Assembly: GCA_030867875.1 (NCBI GenBank)
Contig: JAOWCC010001634.1
Coordinates: 7,859,877-7,923,876, forward strand
DNA length: 64,000 bases
Origin: Actinernus sp. WN-2022
Taxonomy: Eukaryota > Cnidaria > Anthozoa > Actiniaria > Actinernidae
Reading direction: 5' to 3'
Positions 33,872 to 44,997 of the stretch are shown here, one piece after another (the first letter of the stretch is position 1; each line of letters opens with the position of its first letter). The notes beneath the pieces were generated by a model. That model did not search any database, was not told the DNA's origin, and was given only the letters and a program-made list of their open reading frames with translations. The position numbers and the translations under genes are program-made.

Positions 33872-34659
33872 CAGTGGCATCTGCCGCAAAACGTACCTAA
33901 TGGAAAGGCTTTTCAGCATTCAATTATGATGCTCAAAGAGTCCAAATAAAATTAGGGGGAATTTTTCAAAATTTAGTCCTCTTATTTGATGCGTCCTGCA
34001 TTTTGAGGCGAAAGTTAAAGTAAAGAGAATAGAACAACACGAGAACGAGATGTAAGCCCGTTCTTATTGGTTGAGCCGTGTAGGCTACATGTATGAGGAC
34101 TGTGGCGAAGAATTTGAAACCAACCAGCAACTTCATATAATTTTTGTTGAGGAAACATTCGTGAATTTCAGTGTTCCCAAAAATGTTTCCTCGTTTCCCC
34201 GCGCGCGAAACATACGTAGCTGAAGCAACATTTGCTACCGTAACAACCACCATGCTAAATTCCAATCGATCTGGGGTTTAGCCGGGTCCTGACTTTGATC
34301 AGCTCCTATGGTTGTTCAGGTCCCGATAAAATTAGGCGACAACTCTAGGTATGTAGAATACAGCGCGAAAGTAGTGTTTAGCTTCGTGAAAAATTTAAGG
34401 AATGGTATCTGGATTTGCTTGTTGCATTCTTCGCCAACCTTATTCATCATAAAAGATATGTAGAAAAAAATATTGTAATACAGGCTAGCAAGCTAATAGA
34501 AGCCCATAGTTAAGAGTTTTGGTGGCATAAAATCTTATCCCAAAGCGTCCTTAAATATTTCTATCTTGTTCTACTGACTACTGTTTCTCCTGCTTTGCTA
34601 TTTTGTTTTCTTTGGAAATCATTCTGAATTTCCGGGAACATCCTAGCTGGCAGTACCAT
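33872..34659. other. Non-coding region
   Basis: No gene recognised. The minus-strand open frame 33966-34265 has hydrophobic stretches but no family features. Confidence 0.4.
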
Positions 34660-34772
34660 GGGTGCCAGAGGTTCTACTGCCCTCTCTAAGCCAAAGTTTA
34701 GGATCGACGAGAAGGCTTCTCGTACGGATCCTAAACTTTGGCTTAGAGAGGGCAGTAGAGCCTCTGGCACCC
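34660..34772. repeat. Near-perfect 46-bp inverted repeat hairpin
   Basis: Arms 34660-34705 and 34727-34772 match at 45 of 46 positions (gggtgccagagg...aaagtttaggatc). The 21-nt loop contains a further self-complementary cgagaaggcttctcg. No target duplication was seen. Confidence 0.85.
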
Positions 34773-36233
34773 AGTGTAAGCTGGCAGCGGTAAATTCAAA
34801 TTACAGAGCAAGTAAATAATCAGCTTCTCCTGTTAAAATGCTAAAATTTAAGGGTTTAAAATCCAACAAGCCATCAAAAAGTGAACAGAGGGAATATAGT
34901 TGTTTATTAAAGACATTATGCGGTATTTTATAACTGTTTACAACCTCGGTAGCCCTTACTATGAAGGTCGTTTTTTGTGTTTGATTTGAATTTCGCGCGA
35001 TAAGTAATCAGTAGAGATCACTCAATAGCGTAGTGGACAAGACAGGGGATTAGAAGTTCAAGGAGATTTCATGAGTACGATGGTTCAATAGTGATACTTC
35101 GTGTTGATAAACATTACAATTATTATGCTAACGTACACTCATGATTTCAAAAGGCAGCTTTGTGTCAGGAACCAATGGATGTCTGGTTGGCACATTAATG
35201 ACTATGGATGACGTGCAGTAAGTATCGCTATACACGATGTTGTTATTTCCATCTCTGTCTTAACTTTTCCTTATGTAAATAATAATCATATTCATAATCA
35301 TAATCATAATATACTTATGTTATGTAGTAGCGGCGTGTAAAAAACATTATAAGCAGCATTAAGCCGGGTAATCACATCTACCCCCTAGCATAACAGAGTA
35401 ATAAACTCATCGGCACAGTACTCGCTAAGAAATACCAAGGTATCTAAATTGTTTAACTTATATCAAATAGTACTATTTATTCATATAATCAGTAGCTTGG
35501 TATTAAGTGTAATCAGCCTATAATTCAGTATATGTATACACTGCAAGAGGCGTGAATTTACTAATTATTATAATATTATTATTATTACTTACATTAAAGA
35601 GGGTAATGGCCCTCGTGTAAAGCCATACCAATGATGTAATCCCTGTTACTTAGTTAACATTCAAAGTGTCATTAATAGTTTTGTTTAAGACAAATTGCTC
35701 ACTGTTCAAAGACTTTAGATGTAGTCTTTAACTGGCGTATCGAAACGTACACACGTAACATAATACAGTCCTGTGACACACTAAAAATCTAATGAATAAA
35801 TAATGATGTTCGATGTATTGCGTCAAAATTTATCGTTTTTAAAAGTACAGAAAACAACCAACTTTATTCCACTTTTTGGGTCTAGTTGAAGCGGCAGCAG
35901 TTGAAAAACACACGAGTGAAAATTAATCCCAAATTGCACGAGAAAACCGTATTATTACTTATTAATAATATACATGAAAAACATTGTCAGGAAGTGACAA
36001 AGTAATTTATTCAGTCAATAAACCATAATAGCCACACTTTCAAATTCATTCAAATTGTTCGAGTGTTCTCAGAAGTCGAAAGGAAATGTTTCATTGCTTT
36101 CCAAAGAAATTTGCATCGTATTTCCTTTTTTCGGCACTATGTTTCCTTTTTTCTGCACTGTGTTTCCTTGAAATTGCATTGCCATCAACCAATCAGAATT
36201 GAGCATTTTTGCCATGTATATTATTACAAAGAA
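34773..36233. other. Non-coding region with a possible tRNA-derived SINE
   Basis: At 35023-35040 tcaatagcgtagtgg fits a polymerase III A box and ggttcaatagt (35083-35093) is a partial B box, suggesting a decayed SINE. A taatcata microsatellite-like patch lies at 35281-35312. No gene. Confidence 0.35.
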
Positions 36234-36589
36234 AAGCACATCAGAGCCGAGGTTTTAATTTGGATAGTGCTTTGTTTAAATCTAGAGTGACCACGGCTGA
36301 CTGATGAATATGCACGTCATTCAAATAGAGAGAAATTATCATAATAACAAGGGGGTACAAGGGATAACTAATTTCTGTAAAAATTGTGTGTAGGTTGTTA
36401 CAGAAACTGGTTGTGCATTGTACCTCCTAGCCAGATTTTCAGACGGTATGAGGTCCTCCGCTCACTTCCTCCCCCTGGTCATTATGATAATTTTTACACT
36501 TTTGAATGCACGTGCCTATTCCATTAGACAGCCGTGGCAGCTCTAGGTGTAAACAAAGCACTTTTCAAAACCTCTGCTCGGATGTGCTT
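36234..36589. mobile_element. Element with ~120-bp inverted repeats
   Basis: Left arm 36234-36352 (aagcacatcagagc..., gtgctttgttta, ccacggctg, aaattatcataat) is the imperfect inverse of 36468-36589. The roughly 115-bp centre is unique. No coding. Confidence 0.7.
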
Positions 36590-37479
36590 CACTTTAAAAC
36601 ATCATATCTCTAATTGAAGGCATTTTCAGGGATAGGATTTGGCGTATTATTATTACGAAATATTGAATTTAATGCTCAAAAACGTTTACAAAATTTATAG
36701 AAAACATGAAATTTGTAGATTATGAGGTTTTTGCCATATTTCTACTTTTTATTCTCTCGAAAGAACTATTCATAACTTTGTTCCTGTTTTTGCTAGCACA
36801 ATTTTATTTGGCATCGATATTTAGTAAGTTATGGGGAGTACTTTTAACCAGCTTGGATTTTATTCACTGCTATTGACATAAAGCTACGGTTCTTTCAACT
36901 TTGACAACGTAAATAAGGTGATAAATGCATTTTCTTCGCCAACTTTCGCCCATTATTTAGAGATTTTGATCAAATTTGCACTGTGTATATGTGTCATCAG
37001 TTTGAACAGTTTGCAGTTGTTTGAACAAAATCGTTCGACTAGATTTCGAGTAATGGCTCAAAATGTCAAAAAGTGGGGTTGACTTACGTCAAAGTTACGT
37101 CATTACTACGTGTGATCGGGTTAGTATTTTAACATTACCAGTTGTATCAATAAATGTTGTACTGTTTGTGAAAATCTGAGCAGAATCAGGAAAACATCTT
37201 AAAAAGTTATGACATATTGTTTAAATTCGCAAAGTGGCTTCGGAGTTTCGATCGAGGACCAAAGTGTATTATTGTGAAAAATCCAAGGTTTTTAATATCG
37301 CTTTTAAAATAATCACTTTTTTGGATATGTAAACTGCATTACCTACTTGTAGCGCAACCTCGGATACGCAGGGGCAGTGAGTTTGGGACGAACAAACAAG
37401 GGGCGAAGGGGGAGGGGAAGAAACACAGGCTCCTAATGGAGACCCCGTGGATAACAATCCTTTATTGTATCTCGGAATA
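36590..37479. other. Non-coding region
   Basis: AT-rich, nothing recognised. Confidence 0.4.
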
Positions 37480-37730
37480 CGTATGTACAATTAAAGGAAC
37501 GATGAGGGTCCTGCATTTCTGTTCCGGGCCAGAATGAAATTATTTTTATTGATTTCCAAATAAAATGACGACCCTAGCACACGTGTGGGACTGTTGAAAT
37601 CAAAGAAAATATGCAAAAATTACAAACAAATTCTGAGTACGTCTCGTCTTCAGGGACACTATTGCATATCCTTTCAACCAGGCATCGAGGGAGGGGCGTG
37701 ACTGTTTGTAGCCAATTAGCATGGATTCCA
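37480..37730. repeat. Second copy of interspersed repeat seen at 21054-21570
   Basis: Shares gttccgggcc, then ctttcaaccaggcatcgaggg and gactgtttgtagccaatta with 21140-21350 in the same order. Confidence 0.6.
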
Positions 37731-38042
37731 TTCATGCGCCATGACACAGCTCCTACAAAAGGGAAAATAATTCAATGTCACCTTGCACCAAAGTATATTA
37801 TAATTGTAAAAAATTCCAAGGTTTGTAATATCAATTTTTGGATATTTGAACAACCTACTTATAGCGTTGAAACATGCACTGATATTTGTCCTCGGATATT
37901 ATCTGTTCCGAAAAGCGAACAGTTTTAATTACGAGAGCAAAGCTCGAGTTATATCAAGTTCCGGGGACCAGATATTATGTCAAAGGACAATTACAAATAT
38001 CAATTCATATATGAAAGCCACAAAGTAGGTTATTGTTGATAT

Positions 38043-38192
38043 GTCTTTTTATAATATAGATACGATAGTACGCGCGCTCTGATTGGCTAAAAAGCCATGT
38101 TTTATCAGAGTTTATAACATGGTTTACCGTTGTTTATTGTTTTCGACTGGCGGTTTCCTTTCATCGCACACATAAATCTATATTATAAAACA
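38043..38192. mobile_element. MITE with 'ttttataatatagat' ends
   Basis: Inverted ends at about 38047-38062 and 38176-38190. The interior contains a CCAAT-like gattgg and is non-coding. It abuts another palindrome on its right. Confidence 0.55.
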
Positions 38193-38376
38193 GATAAAGA
38201 AGCCTTAAATCCATGTTTTATACTATCATAAAACAGTCTGGTCATTTGAGAACACTCGACAAATGTTGAAAGCACGCGCCTTCGGCTTGTGCTTTAACAT
38301 TTTTCTCATGTTCTCAAATGCCCATCGTGTTTTATGATAGTATTAAACATCGCCAAGGCTTCTTTATTTGTTAAAT
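38187..38376. mobile_element. Palindromic MITE with 'gcgccttcggctt' loop
   Basis: Arms of about 85 bp (aaagaagcctt..., atactatcataaaac..., catttgagaacac) face each other around a short GC-rich loop at 38275-38290. Several mismatches indicate age. Confidence 0.72.
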
Positions 38377-38762
38377 AATCCGTGAGATATGTTCTAATAC
38401 GGGTGACCTTGCGCGTGCCACGCTCAGAGAAGGCTTAATCGTTGATGACTGTTTTCAGTCTGATCACGTGCGCGAGTCCTGCACCAATCAATATTTGATG
38501 GATTATAGATACCAATATATCTATAACGTACTAGGACGTACTAAGAATAAAACTTTTAGAGTGAAACACGAGTCTTGTTGTCAATGAAGGGCTCGCGTCT
38601 TTTCTAATTGGAAACGTCATGTATTTATTTATAAGAATCTAATGGAACCAAATAAGTTGATAAAGTTCATATAGCTGCTGTGTTTTAGTCTGAGTAAGAA
38701 AGAGGCCGATTATATTTTTATTGCCTTTTCTCGAGGAAAATGCTAATATGTAGACAATAGAA

Positions 38763-38891
38763 CCATTTAAACGAGAGGAAGTTCGCTGCGGCTTATCTAT
38801 GCCGATGTTTACCTAAGCCGCGAACACGAAATCGTATAAATGGGCCAAAAAGCTTAGATAAGACGCGGCTAACTTCCCCTCGTTTAAATGG
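38763..38891. mobile_element. MITE with 'catttaaacgag' ends
   Basis: Inverted ends catttaaacgagaggaagtt and aacttcccctcgtttaaatg, with subterminal gcggctt/aagacgcgg matches. 129 bp, non-coding. Confidence 0.72.
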
Positions 38892-39877
38892 CCCTAATAT
38901 GTCATTAGTACTCATAACATCAGAAAAAGCTGTCGACATAGTGAGTTTGGTTGATAGCCGCACTTGCATGGCAGCTTCCCTTGATGTCATATTTATTACG
39001 TTTTGTACTCCCGGAGTCAATAAACTTTCTCGATCCATTGGGTTTACCGAGAGCAGGAAGTTCTACATTTGAATATATGCTGTAAAAAAAAATCAAGTTT
39101 TATCATGCAAGTTACCTCGAGTCAACAACCCAATGAAACGGAGACAGAAGAGGACTTTTGGATACAGTCAAAATAAATAATAGATGAACATGAATGAGTT
39201 TGCTTTCACAATGCCAAAATAGTCTAGCTTTGCGGTTCAAATGTCATGCGTCCAGCATTGGGTGATTTAAAAAAAAATCCTTTATATTTACTATATCTCC
39301 ATTCTTTTGCATGTGTAATAAGAGACATTATTGCAAAGTTGAGGGAAACTGTCAATCTGAATAATCTCAGCAAATATATAGAACTGCATATAGTGGTTTA
39401 TCGTTTCCTTATTTGGCAGAATCACACAAGTGACGTCATATATTAATCATCACGACCACATCAGCTCCGCTGTGAAGCACATCGTGAATATATATAAATG
39501 TTATTATTATTATTGCAGAAATTCTCTCTCCTCACAATACTTGACCATCTTATATGTTTCGTCTTTTGGTTTTCCTATTTTCCTCCATGTTTACGATTGT
39601 TGTTAGGAATCGCAGCCGGCCACTTTTAGAGCAAAACAAGTTACTGTTAAGTTCCTTTCTCAGAGTACATGATTCATTCAAATGGACTGCTAGTTCTCCG
39701 CATTATTGGCCACATCCTATCGATAACCTATACATACAGCACAGCATGCTGTTATTACGACTCACATCTTAGGGAAATTACCAGATGCCTGATTTAAGTA
39801 TTATTTCACCGTATAAACAGTCACCAAAACGTTGTTTAGTGCTAACTTAAGACATCTTAAATTTTGTGTTATTTAAC
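38892..39877. other. Non-coding region left of the Gypsy element
   Basis: No gene established. The minus-strand segment 39038-38905 begins MDRESLLTPGVQNVINM and is protein-like, possibly a first exon, but too short to assign. Confidence 0.35.
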
Positions 39878-39968
39878 TGAAGTGGCCTGGGGTCGAGTGT
39901 GTGTTCTGACTAGTTCGGATTTCTGTGTAACGGAACTCGTCAGTAAACCTCGATAAAAGGTTACTACA
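39878..39968 (+). repeat. 5' LTR (91 bp)
   Basis: Starts tgaagtggcctggggtcga and ends ggttactaca. It differs from the 3' LTR at a handful of positions, including a 3-nt length change after aactcgt. Confidence 0.9.
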
Positions 39969-39985
39969 TTGGCGACGAGGTAGTC
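39969..39985 (+). promoter_or_regulatory. Primer-binding site
   Basis: ttggcgacgagg directly follows the 5' LTR, the position of the tRNA primer-binding site; this sequence is typical of a group of Gypsy elements. The priming tRNA cannot be named from sequence alone. Confidence 0.65.
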
Positions 39986-40011
39986 AGTTAGTTTATCCAG
40001 ATTCGAGTAGA

Positions 40012-43000
40012 ATGGCTACTTACGGTACTGTAGGTAAGTTCAAGGAGTCGGAAGAAACATGGACCCAATATGTGGAGCGTTTAGAGCAATATTTCGTAGC
40101 CAACGACGTGAAAGCCGAAGCGAAGCAACGAGCGATTCTCCTTAGTGTTTGTGGCGCCAAACCGTATGCCCTAATACGAGACCTACTACAACCCAACAAA
40201 CCAGCAGAAGAGAGCTTCAAAAAGATCATAGAAGAGCTGGGAAAGCACTATTCACCGAAGCCAAGCAGAACGGTTTAAATTTCACAACAGAAGTCAAGGA
40301 GAGGACGAGACGGTTGCCGTGTTTGTCGCGGGACTACGAAAACTAACCGAACATTGTAAATTTGGAGACTCAATGGAGGATATGCTTAGAGACCGTCTAG
40401 TTTGCGGAATAAGGGATGAGAAAATCCAGAGAAGGCTGTTGGCAGAGCCGGGGTTGACATTAAAAAGAGCCGTAGAACTTAGTTTAGCACTTGAGTCAGC
40501 CACCAGACACGTGGTTGAAATGAACAAGCAACCCGAGACACCGAACAATCTTCATCGAGTAGTCTCCAGAAATCAAGCCAGCCAAGCATACGTATGCTAT
40601 CGTTGTGGGGGGAAGCACGAAGCTTCCTCGTGTAGATTTAAAGAAATCAGATGTTTCAAGTGTGACAGGAAAGGACACTTGGCGAAAATGTGCAAGGACA
40701 GGTCGAACGGAGGCCAAAACAAGAACAACAACAAGGCTGACAAGGAGAGCAGCCAAGCGACGAATCAACTCAACGAACCAAGTGACGGAGATGTTTACAC
40801 GATGTACCATGTGAACGAAGAGAAGGTAAAAGCGTATGAACTAGACATTGAACTTTGCGGAGGACCAGTTAAAATGGAAATTGACACGGGCGCGACAAGG
40901 ACCATAATTAATGAAGTGACATTCAACAAGTTACGCGACAAGTTGAAACCCCTCCAAACAACGACGGCGGTGCTAATCACATATACAGGAGAGAACATAC
41001 CCATCAAAGGGACGGCACTTGTCCCCATTAAGTATGAGGAGCAACTCCATGAATTGCTAGCCATGGTGGTTGAGACCAAAGGCCCAAATTTGCTTGGAAG
41101 AGATTGGCTTAAAAAGGTCAAGATTAACTGGAACACTGTTTTTAAAGTCACTGAGAGAAACACTCGTCTAACCCAAGTGCTGGACAGCCATCAGGAAGTT
41201 TTTGGAGAGGGTCTAGGCACTCTTAATGGTCCCAAAGCCAAGATTTATGTTGAAACAAACACAGAGCCCAAGTACATGAAAGCCCGGTCAGTGCCATACG
41301 CCCTCAAGGCCAAGTTAGAACAGGAGTTGGAGCGACTGCAAGGCGAAGGCATAATATCTCCTGTTGAATTCAGTGAATGGGCTGCCCCAATTGTTCCTGT
41401 CGTCAAGTCCAATGGATCAGTACGCATATGTGGAGACTATAAATGCACGGTTAATCAGACATCTAAACTGGATAATTATCCAATTCCCAAGACCGAAGAC
41501 CTACTTGCAACACTAGATGGAGGAAACAAATTCACAAAGCTTGACATGTCACAGGCATATCAACAATTGCCACTGGAAGAGGGTTCTAAGAAATATACAA
41601 CCATCAATACACACAAGGGACTCTATACGTACAATAGACTACCCTTCGGGGTTTCTTCAGCACCCGGAATATTTCAGCGCACTATGGATAATTTGTTGCA
41701 AGGGATACCTCATGTTGTGGTACGCATCGACGATATATTGGTGAGTGGTAAAGATGACTTGGAGCACTTGGCCAAGCATGCAGCCAGAAGTTACATATTG
41801 TGGATATGTAATCAATGGACAGGGCATCAAACATGTCTTGGGCAAGGTTGACGCCATCAAGGATGCTCCTGAGCCTAAGGATGTGAGCCAACTGCGAGCA
41901 TTTCTAGGAATGTTAAATTACTACCATAAATTCTTACCAGACATTGCCACAGTTTTGGAGCCACTCCATGAACTTCTTAGACAAGGAGTAAAGTGGGAAT
42001 GGAAAAAGGAACAACGAGCAGCATTTCAACGAGCAAAGGAACTTCTGCAATCAGCCCAACTACTAGTGCACTTTGACCCAGAGAAAGAGCTTATCCTCGC
42101 ACGTGATGCCTCCAATTATGGAGTGGGCGCTGTTCTATCACACCGGATGGAAGATGGGAGTGAACTGCCCATCGGGTACGTCTCTAGATCTCTCAATGCA
42201 GCAGAAAGGAACTATTCAACGCTGGAGAAGGAGACACTGGCAATCATATACGGTGTTAAAAAATTTCACCAATTCCTTTATGGACACCCATTCATAATTA
42301 AGACGGATCACAAACCATTAGAAGGGTTGCTGAATGAAAAGAAAGGAATTCCCTGTCAAGCAGCACCACGAATTCAACGATGGGCCCTCACCTTAGCAGC
42401 ATATGAGTACAAAATCGCATACGAGGCAGGCTCAACCAATGGAAATGCTGATGCCTTGAGCAGGCTCCCATTGCACACTATGCCAGAGACTGTGCCACTA
42501 CCAGGTGAGACTATCTTATTAATGGCAAACTTAGAAGAGACACCTGTATGTAGCAGTCAGATTAGAGATTGGACCGCAAGGGACCCAATCATCTCACAAG
42601 CAGTACAGTTCACTTTGGCAGGTTGGCCTACAGAGTGTACTTCTGATGAGTTCAAGCCATACTTCCAAAGGAAGACAGAGTTGAGTGTGGAAGAAGGGTG
42701 TTTGTTATGGGGTCCAGAGTAGTCCCACCCCAGGGAAGGTCAAAGGTACTAACTGAACTACATGAGGCCCACCCGGGAGTCTCACGCATGAAGGCTCTTG
42801 CACGCAGTTACGTTTGGTGGCCAGGGATGGACCAGGAAATCGAGCAGGAGGTTAAGACCTGTGAGGCATGTCAACGGCATCAGGTAGCCCCAGCGGAGGC
42901 CCCCCTGCATCTCTGGGAGTGGCCCGGACAACCGTGGTCCAGACTCCACATAGATTATGCGGGGCCCTACATGGGAGAAATGTTTCTTATTGTAGTGGAC

Positions 43001-43811
43001 TCCTACTCTAAGTGGATGGAGGTGCACGTAATGAAATCTACCACATCAACTGCGACCATCGAGAAGCTGAGAGAGATATTTGCTACGCACGGATTTCCAG
43101 AGACGGTAGTGAGTGACAACGGTACAAATGTTACAAGTGCTGAATTTGCTGAATTCATGAAGTGAAATGGCATCAAACACATTAGAGTTTCCCCCTACCA
43201 CCCTGCTTCTAAATGGCCAAGCAGAACGAGCTGTGCGCATATTTAAAGAAGCATTTGTGAAGATGAAATCTGGAAGTGTGCAAACGAAGTTGTCCCGATT
43301 CCTTCTGAGTTACCGTACAACACCCCACACAACAACGGGAGTTCCACCTGCACAGTTACTCATGAAGAGGAAACCACGTGTTCTGCTCGATCTGTTACAA
43401 CCGGATATCAGAGAGAGGGTCAGGACCAAACAGTCTCAGCAAAAGACAAGACATGATTATCATGCCCGAGAGAGAGAACTACCATTGGAGGAAGCTGTCT
43501 ATGCTAGAGATTTCAGACAGAAGAAAGCATGGGTACCAGGAACCATCATCAAGAAGTCAGGCCCTGTGTCCGCTGAGGTACAGCTAGAAGATGGGACAGT
43601 CATCCGACGTCATCAAGACCACCTACGCCGCCGTACAGATTCAGGCCAAAGTAAACTGGATATTGACATACCGGATACCATGCTACAAGGACCAATGGCA
43701 CTGACACCGGAGGAGCAGCCAGGTCATCTGAAACAAGCTGAAGAGTTTACAAGAAGATGCTCTGGACGCAAGCGGGAGACACCTGCATATTTAAGGGACT
43801 ATGAACTTTGA
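40012..43811 (+). pseudogene. gag-pol: gag-pol polyprotein of Gypsy element (frameshifted)
   Basis: Starts at ATG 40012 (capsid: ETWTQYVERLEQYF). A one-base shift near 40270 moves to the long frame ending 41851. That frame carries two zinc knuckles (CYRCGGKHEASSC, CFKCDRKGHLAKMC, 40590-40695), the protease MEIDTGATRT (40873) and reverse transcriptase with LPFGVSSAPGIFQR. The catalytic motif reads RIDD at 41723 where Y/F-x-D-D is expected. A deletion and shift near 41780 precede RNase H (ARDASNYGVGAV, about 42100). The integrase has an HHCC finger (42760-42880) and catalytic Asp residues in HIDYAGP and VSDNGT, then a TGA at 43163 and another shift before NGQAERAV. A chromodomain-less, basic C-terminus ends at 43811. 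Gag and pol appear to have been one frame. Confidence 0.9.
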
Positions 43812-43881
43812 ACTGTGTTTATGTTCATTTAGTTTACATTGTTATATTGTTAATACTGTTTATCGACTTAGTGGGGAGGAA

Positions 43882-43971
43882 TAAAGTGGCCTGGGGTCGA
43901 CTGTGTGTTCTGACTAGTTCTGATTTCTGTGTAACGGAACTCGTGTTAAACCTCGATAAAAGGTTACTACA
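43882..43971 (+). repeat. 3' LTR (90 bp) with upstream polypurine tract
   Basis: Begins taaagtggcctggggtcga (TG changed to TA) and ends ggttactaca. The purine-rich agtggggaggaa just before it (43870-43881) is the likely plus-strand primer. Confidence 0.88.
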
Positions 43972-44027
43972 TTAACGATACTTCTCTATTTCTAATTTTC
44001 TCTCATCGATCTTGTCAAAAACTGACT

Positions 44028-44357
44028 CAGGGACAACTTTCCATATTTTTCTCTGTAAACCACAATCAACTGTTTACATTGTGAATAAACTCGTCCCGGG
44101 TAGAAGGGTTGTCCCTGGCCCAGGGATATCTCGTCTCGGCGAGAAGGGTGTCCCTTCTTCCCGCGACAACTTTCCGACATCAATACGCCATATAAACACT
44201 TTGTCCCGTCTCACCGGGACAACTCGGGGCGATCACACAGAGCACGCGCACTGTGATGCGATTCTTGGAATCAAAAATGTGTCGGCGAGGTTAGCTTTTC
44301 ATATAAACGCTCGGTAAAGTTGTCCCTGCTAAAGGGGTAACCCTTCTACCCGGGATC
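44028..44357. mobile_element. MITE-like element with 'ttgtccc' multiple inverted motifs
   Basis: Contains cccgggtagaagggttgtcc near 44095 and its inverse (ggtaacccttctacccggg) at 44335-44354. Many gggacaac/gttgtccc copies lie in both orientations between them. It is adjacent to the right flank of the Gypsy element. Confidence 0.6.
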
Positions 44358-44382
44358 ATGTAACAAGGCCCGTCTACCTCTT

Positions 44383-44690
44383 TTGCATCTTGCGTGAAAA
44401 TAAAACTTGAATTATCTGGCCAGCATTAACCCTAAACACAATGTCTTTAAGAAATTCAGTAAATAGGACATACAACAACATTTTATGAATAAAGCTGGTA
44501 AAATAGCATGTAGCTATGTAGCTATTAATCTCAAGGTGTTATTTGTTCTAAGAAAATTGGAAAATGGTGTTAGAAACATGATCCATTGTCATAGAAAACT
44601 AACACAAGTTTAGGGAAGTGCTTCGGCTCCAAGAAATTGCTTCGGTTCCAAGAAATTACTTTGAAGGCAGTTACCTTTTAAATAGACCTG
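44383..44690. repeat. Local interspersed repeat, copy 1 (partial)
   Basis: Aligns with 53578-53890 and 54508-54800 (shared: aagaaattcagtaaatag, acatacaac, aagaaaattgg, aacacaagttt). It is truncated on the right. Non-coding. Confidence 0.7.
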
Positions 44691-44997
44691 AGTTCGCGGT
44701 TAATTCCGACATTTTGAAAGGGGTGCAAACATAGCGCGAAATACAGTGTTTGTATGGGAATCCAATGCCAAATAATTTAATTTCCGTGAAATCGAATTTC
44801 TGAAATATTCACTGTCTGCAAACTTAAGATATACCGGGTAAAAGATTAACTGATCAAAATTTGAGGGATGTAGCTGTGTTGGGAAGCGTGCAATCGTGCT
44901 TTCAGTTTTCCAAACTACATTAGAGAAGCAGGAGTAGCAATTAAACTAGAACAAACGCTACCCGAATTGCGGGATTGATTCATCTTGTGATGTCACA

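Larger units (their letters stand above)
39878..43971 (+). mobile_element. Complete Gypsy (Metaviridae-type) LTR retrotransposon
   Basis: Two matching terminal repeats (39878-39968 and 43882-43971) flank a gag-pol reading frame. The left LTR ends are TG...CA. The 5-bp duplication ttaac flanks it at 39873-39877 and 43972-43976. The order gag, protease, reverse transcriptase, RNase H, integrase is that of Gypsy elements; there is no envelope gene. The LTRs are only about 90 bp, unusually short. Several frameshifts, a stop and a small deletion in pol make this copy defective. Confidence 0.92.

Noticed and set aside
38905..39038. Minus-strand MDRESLLTPG... segment as a first exon
   Set aside because: Too short, no clear splice donor before the adjoining MITE and no family match.
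40795..41163. Minus-strand open frame opposite the Gypsy protease/reverse transcriptase
   Set aside because: Shadow of the conserved plus-strand pol frame.
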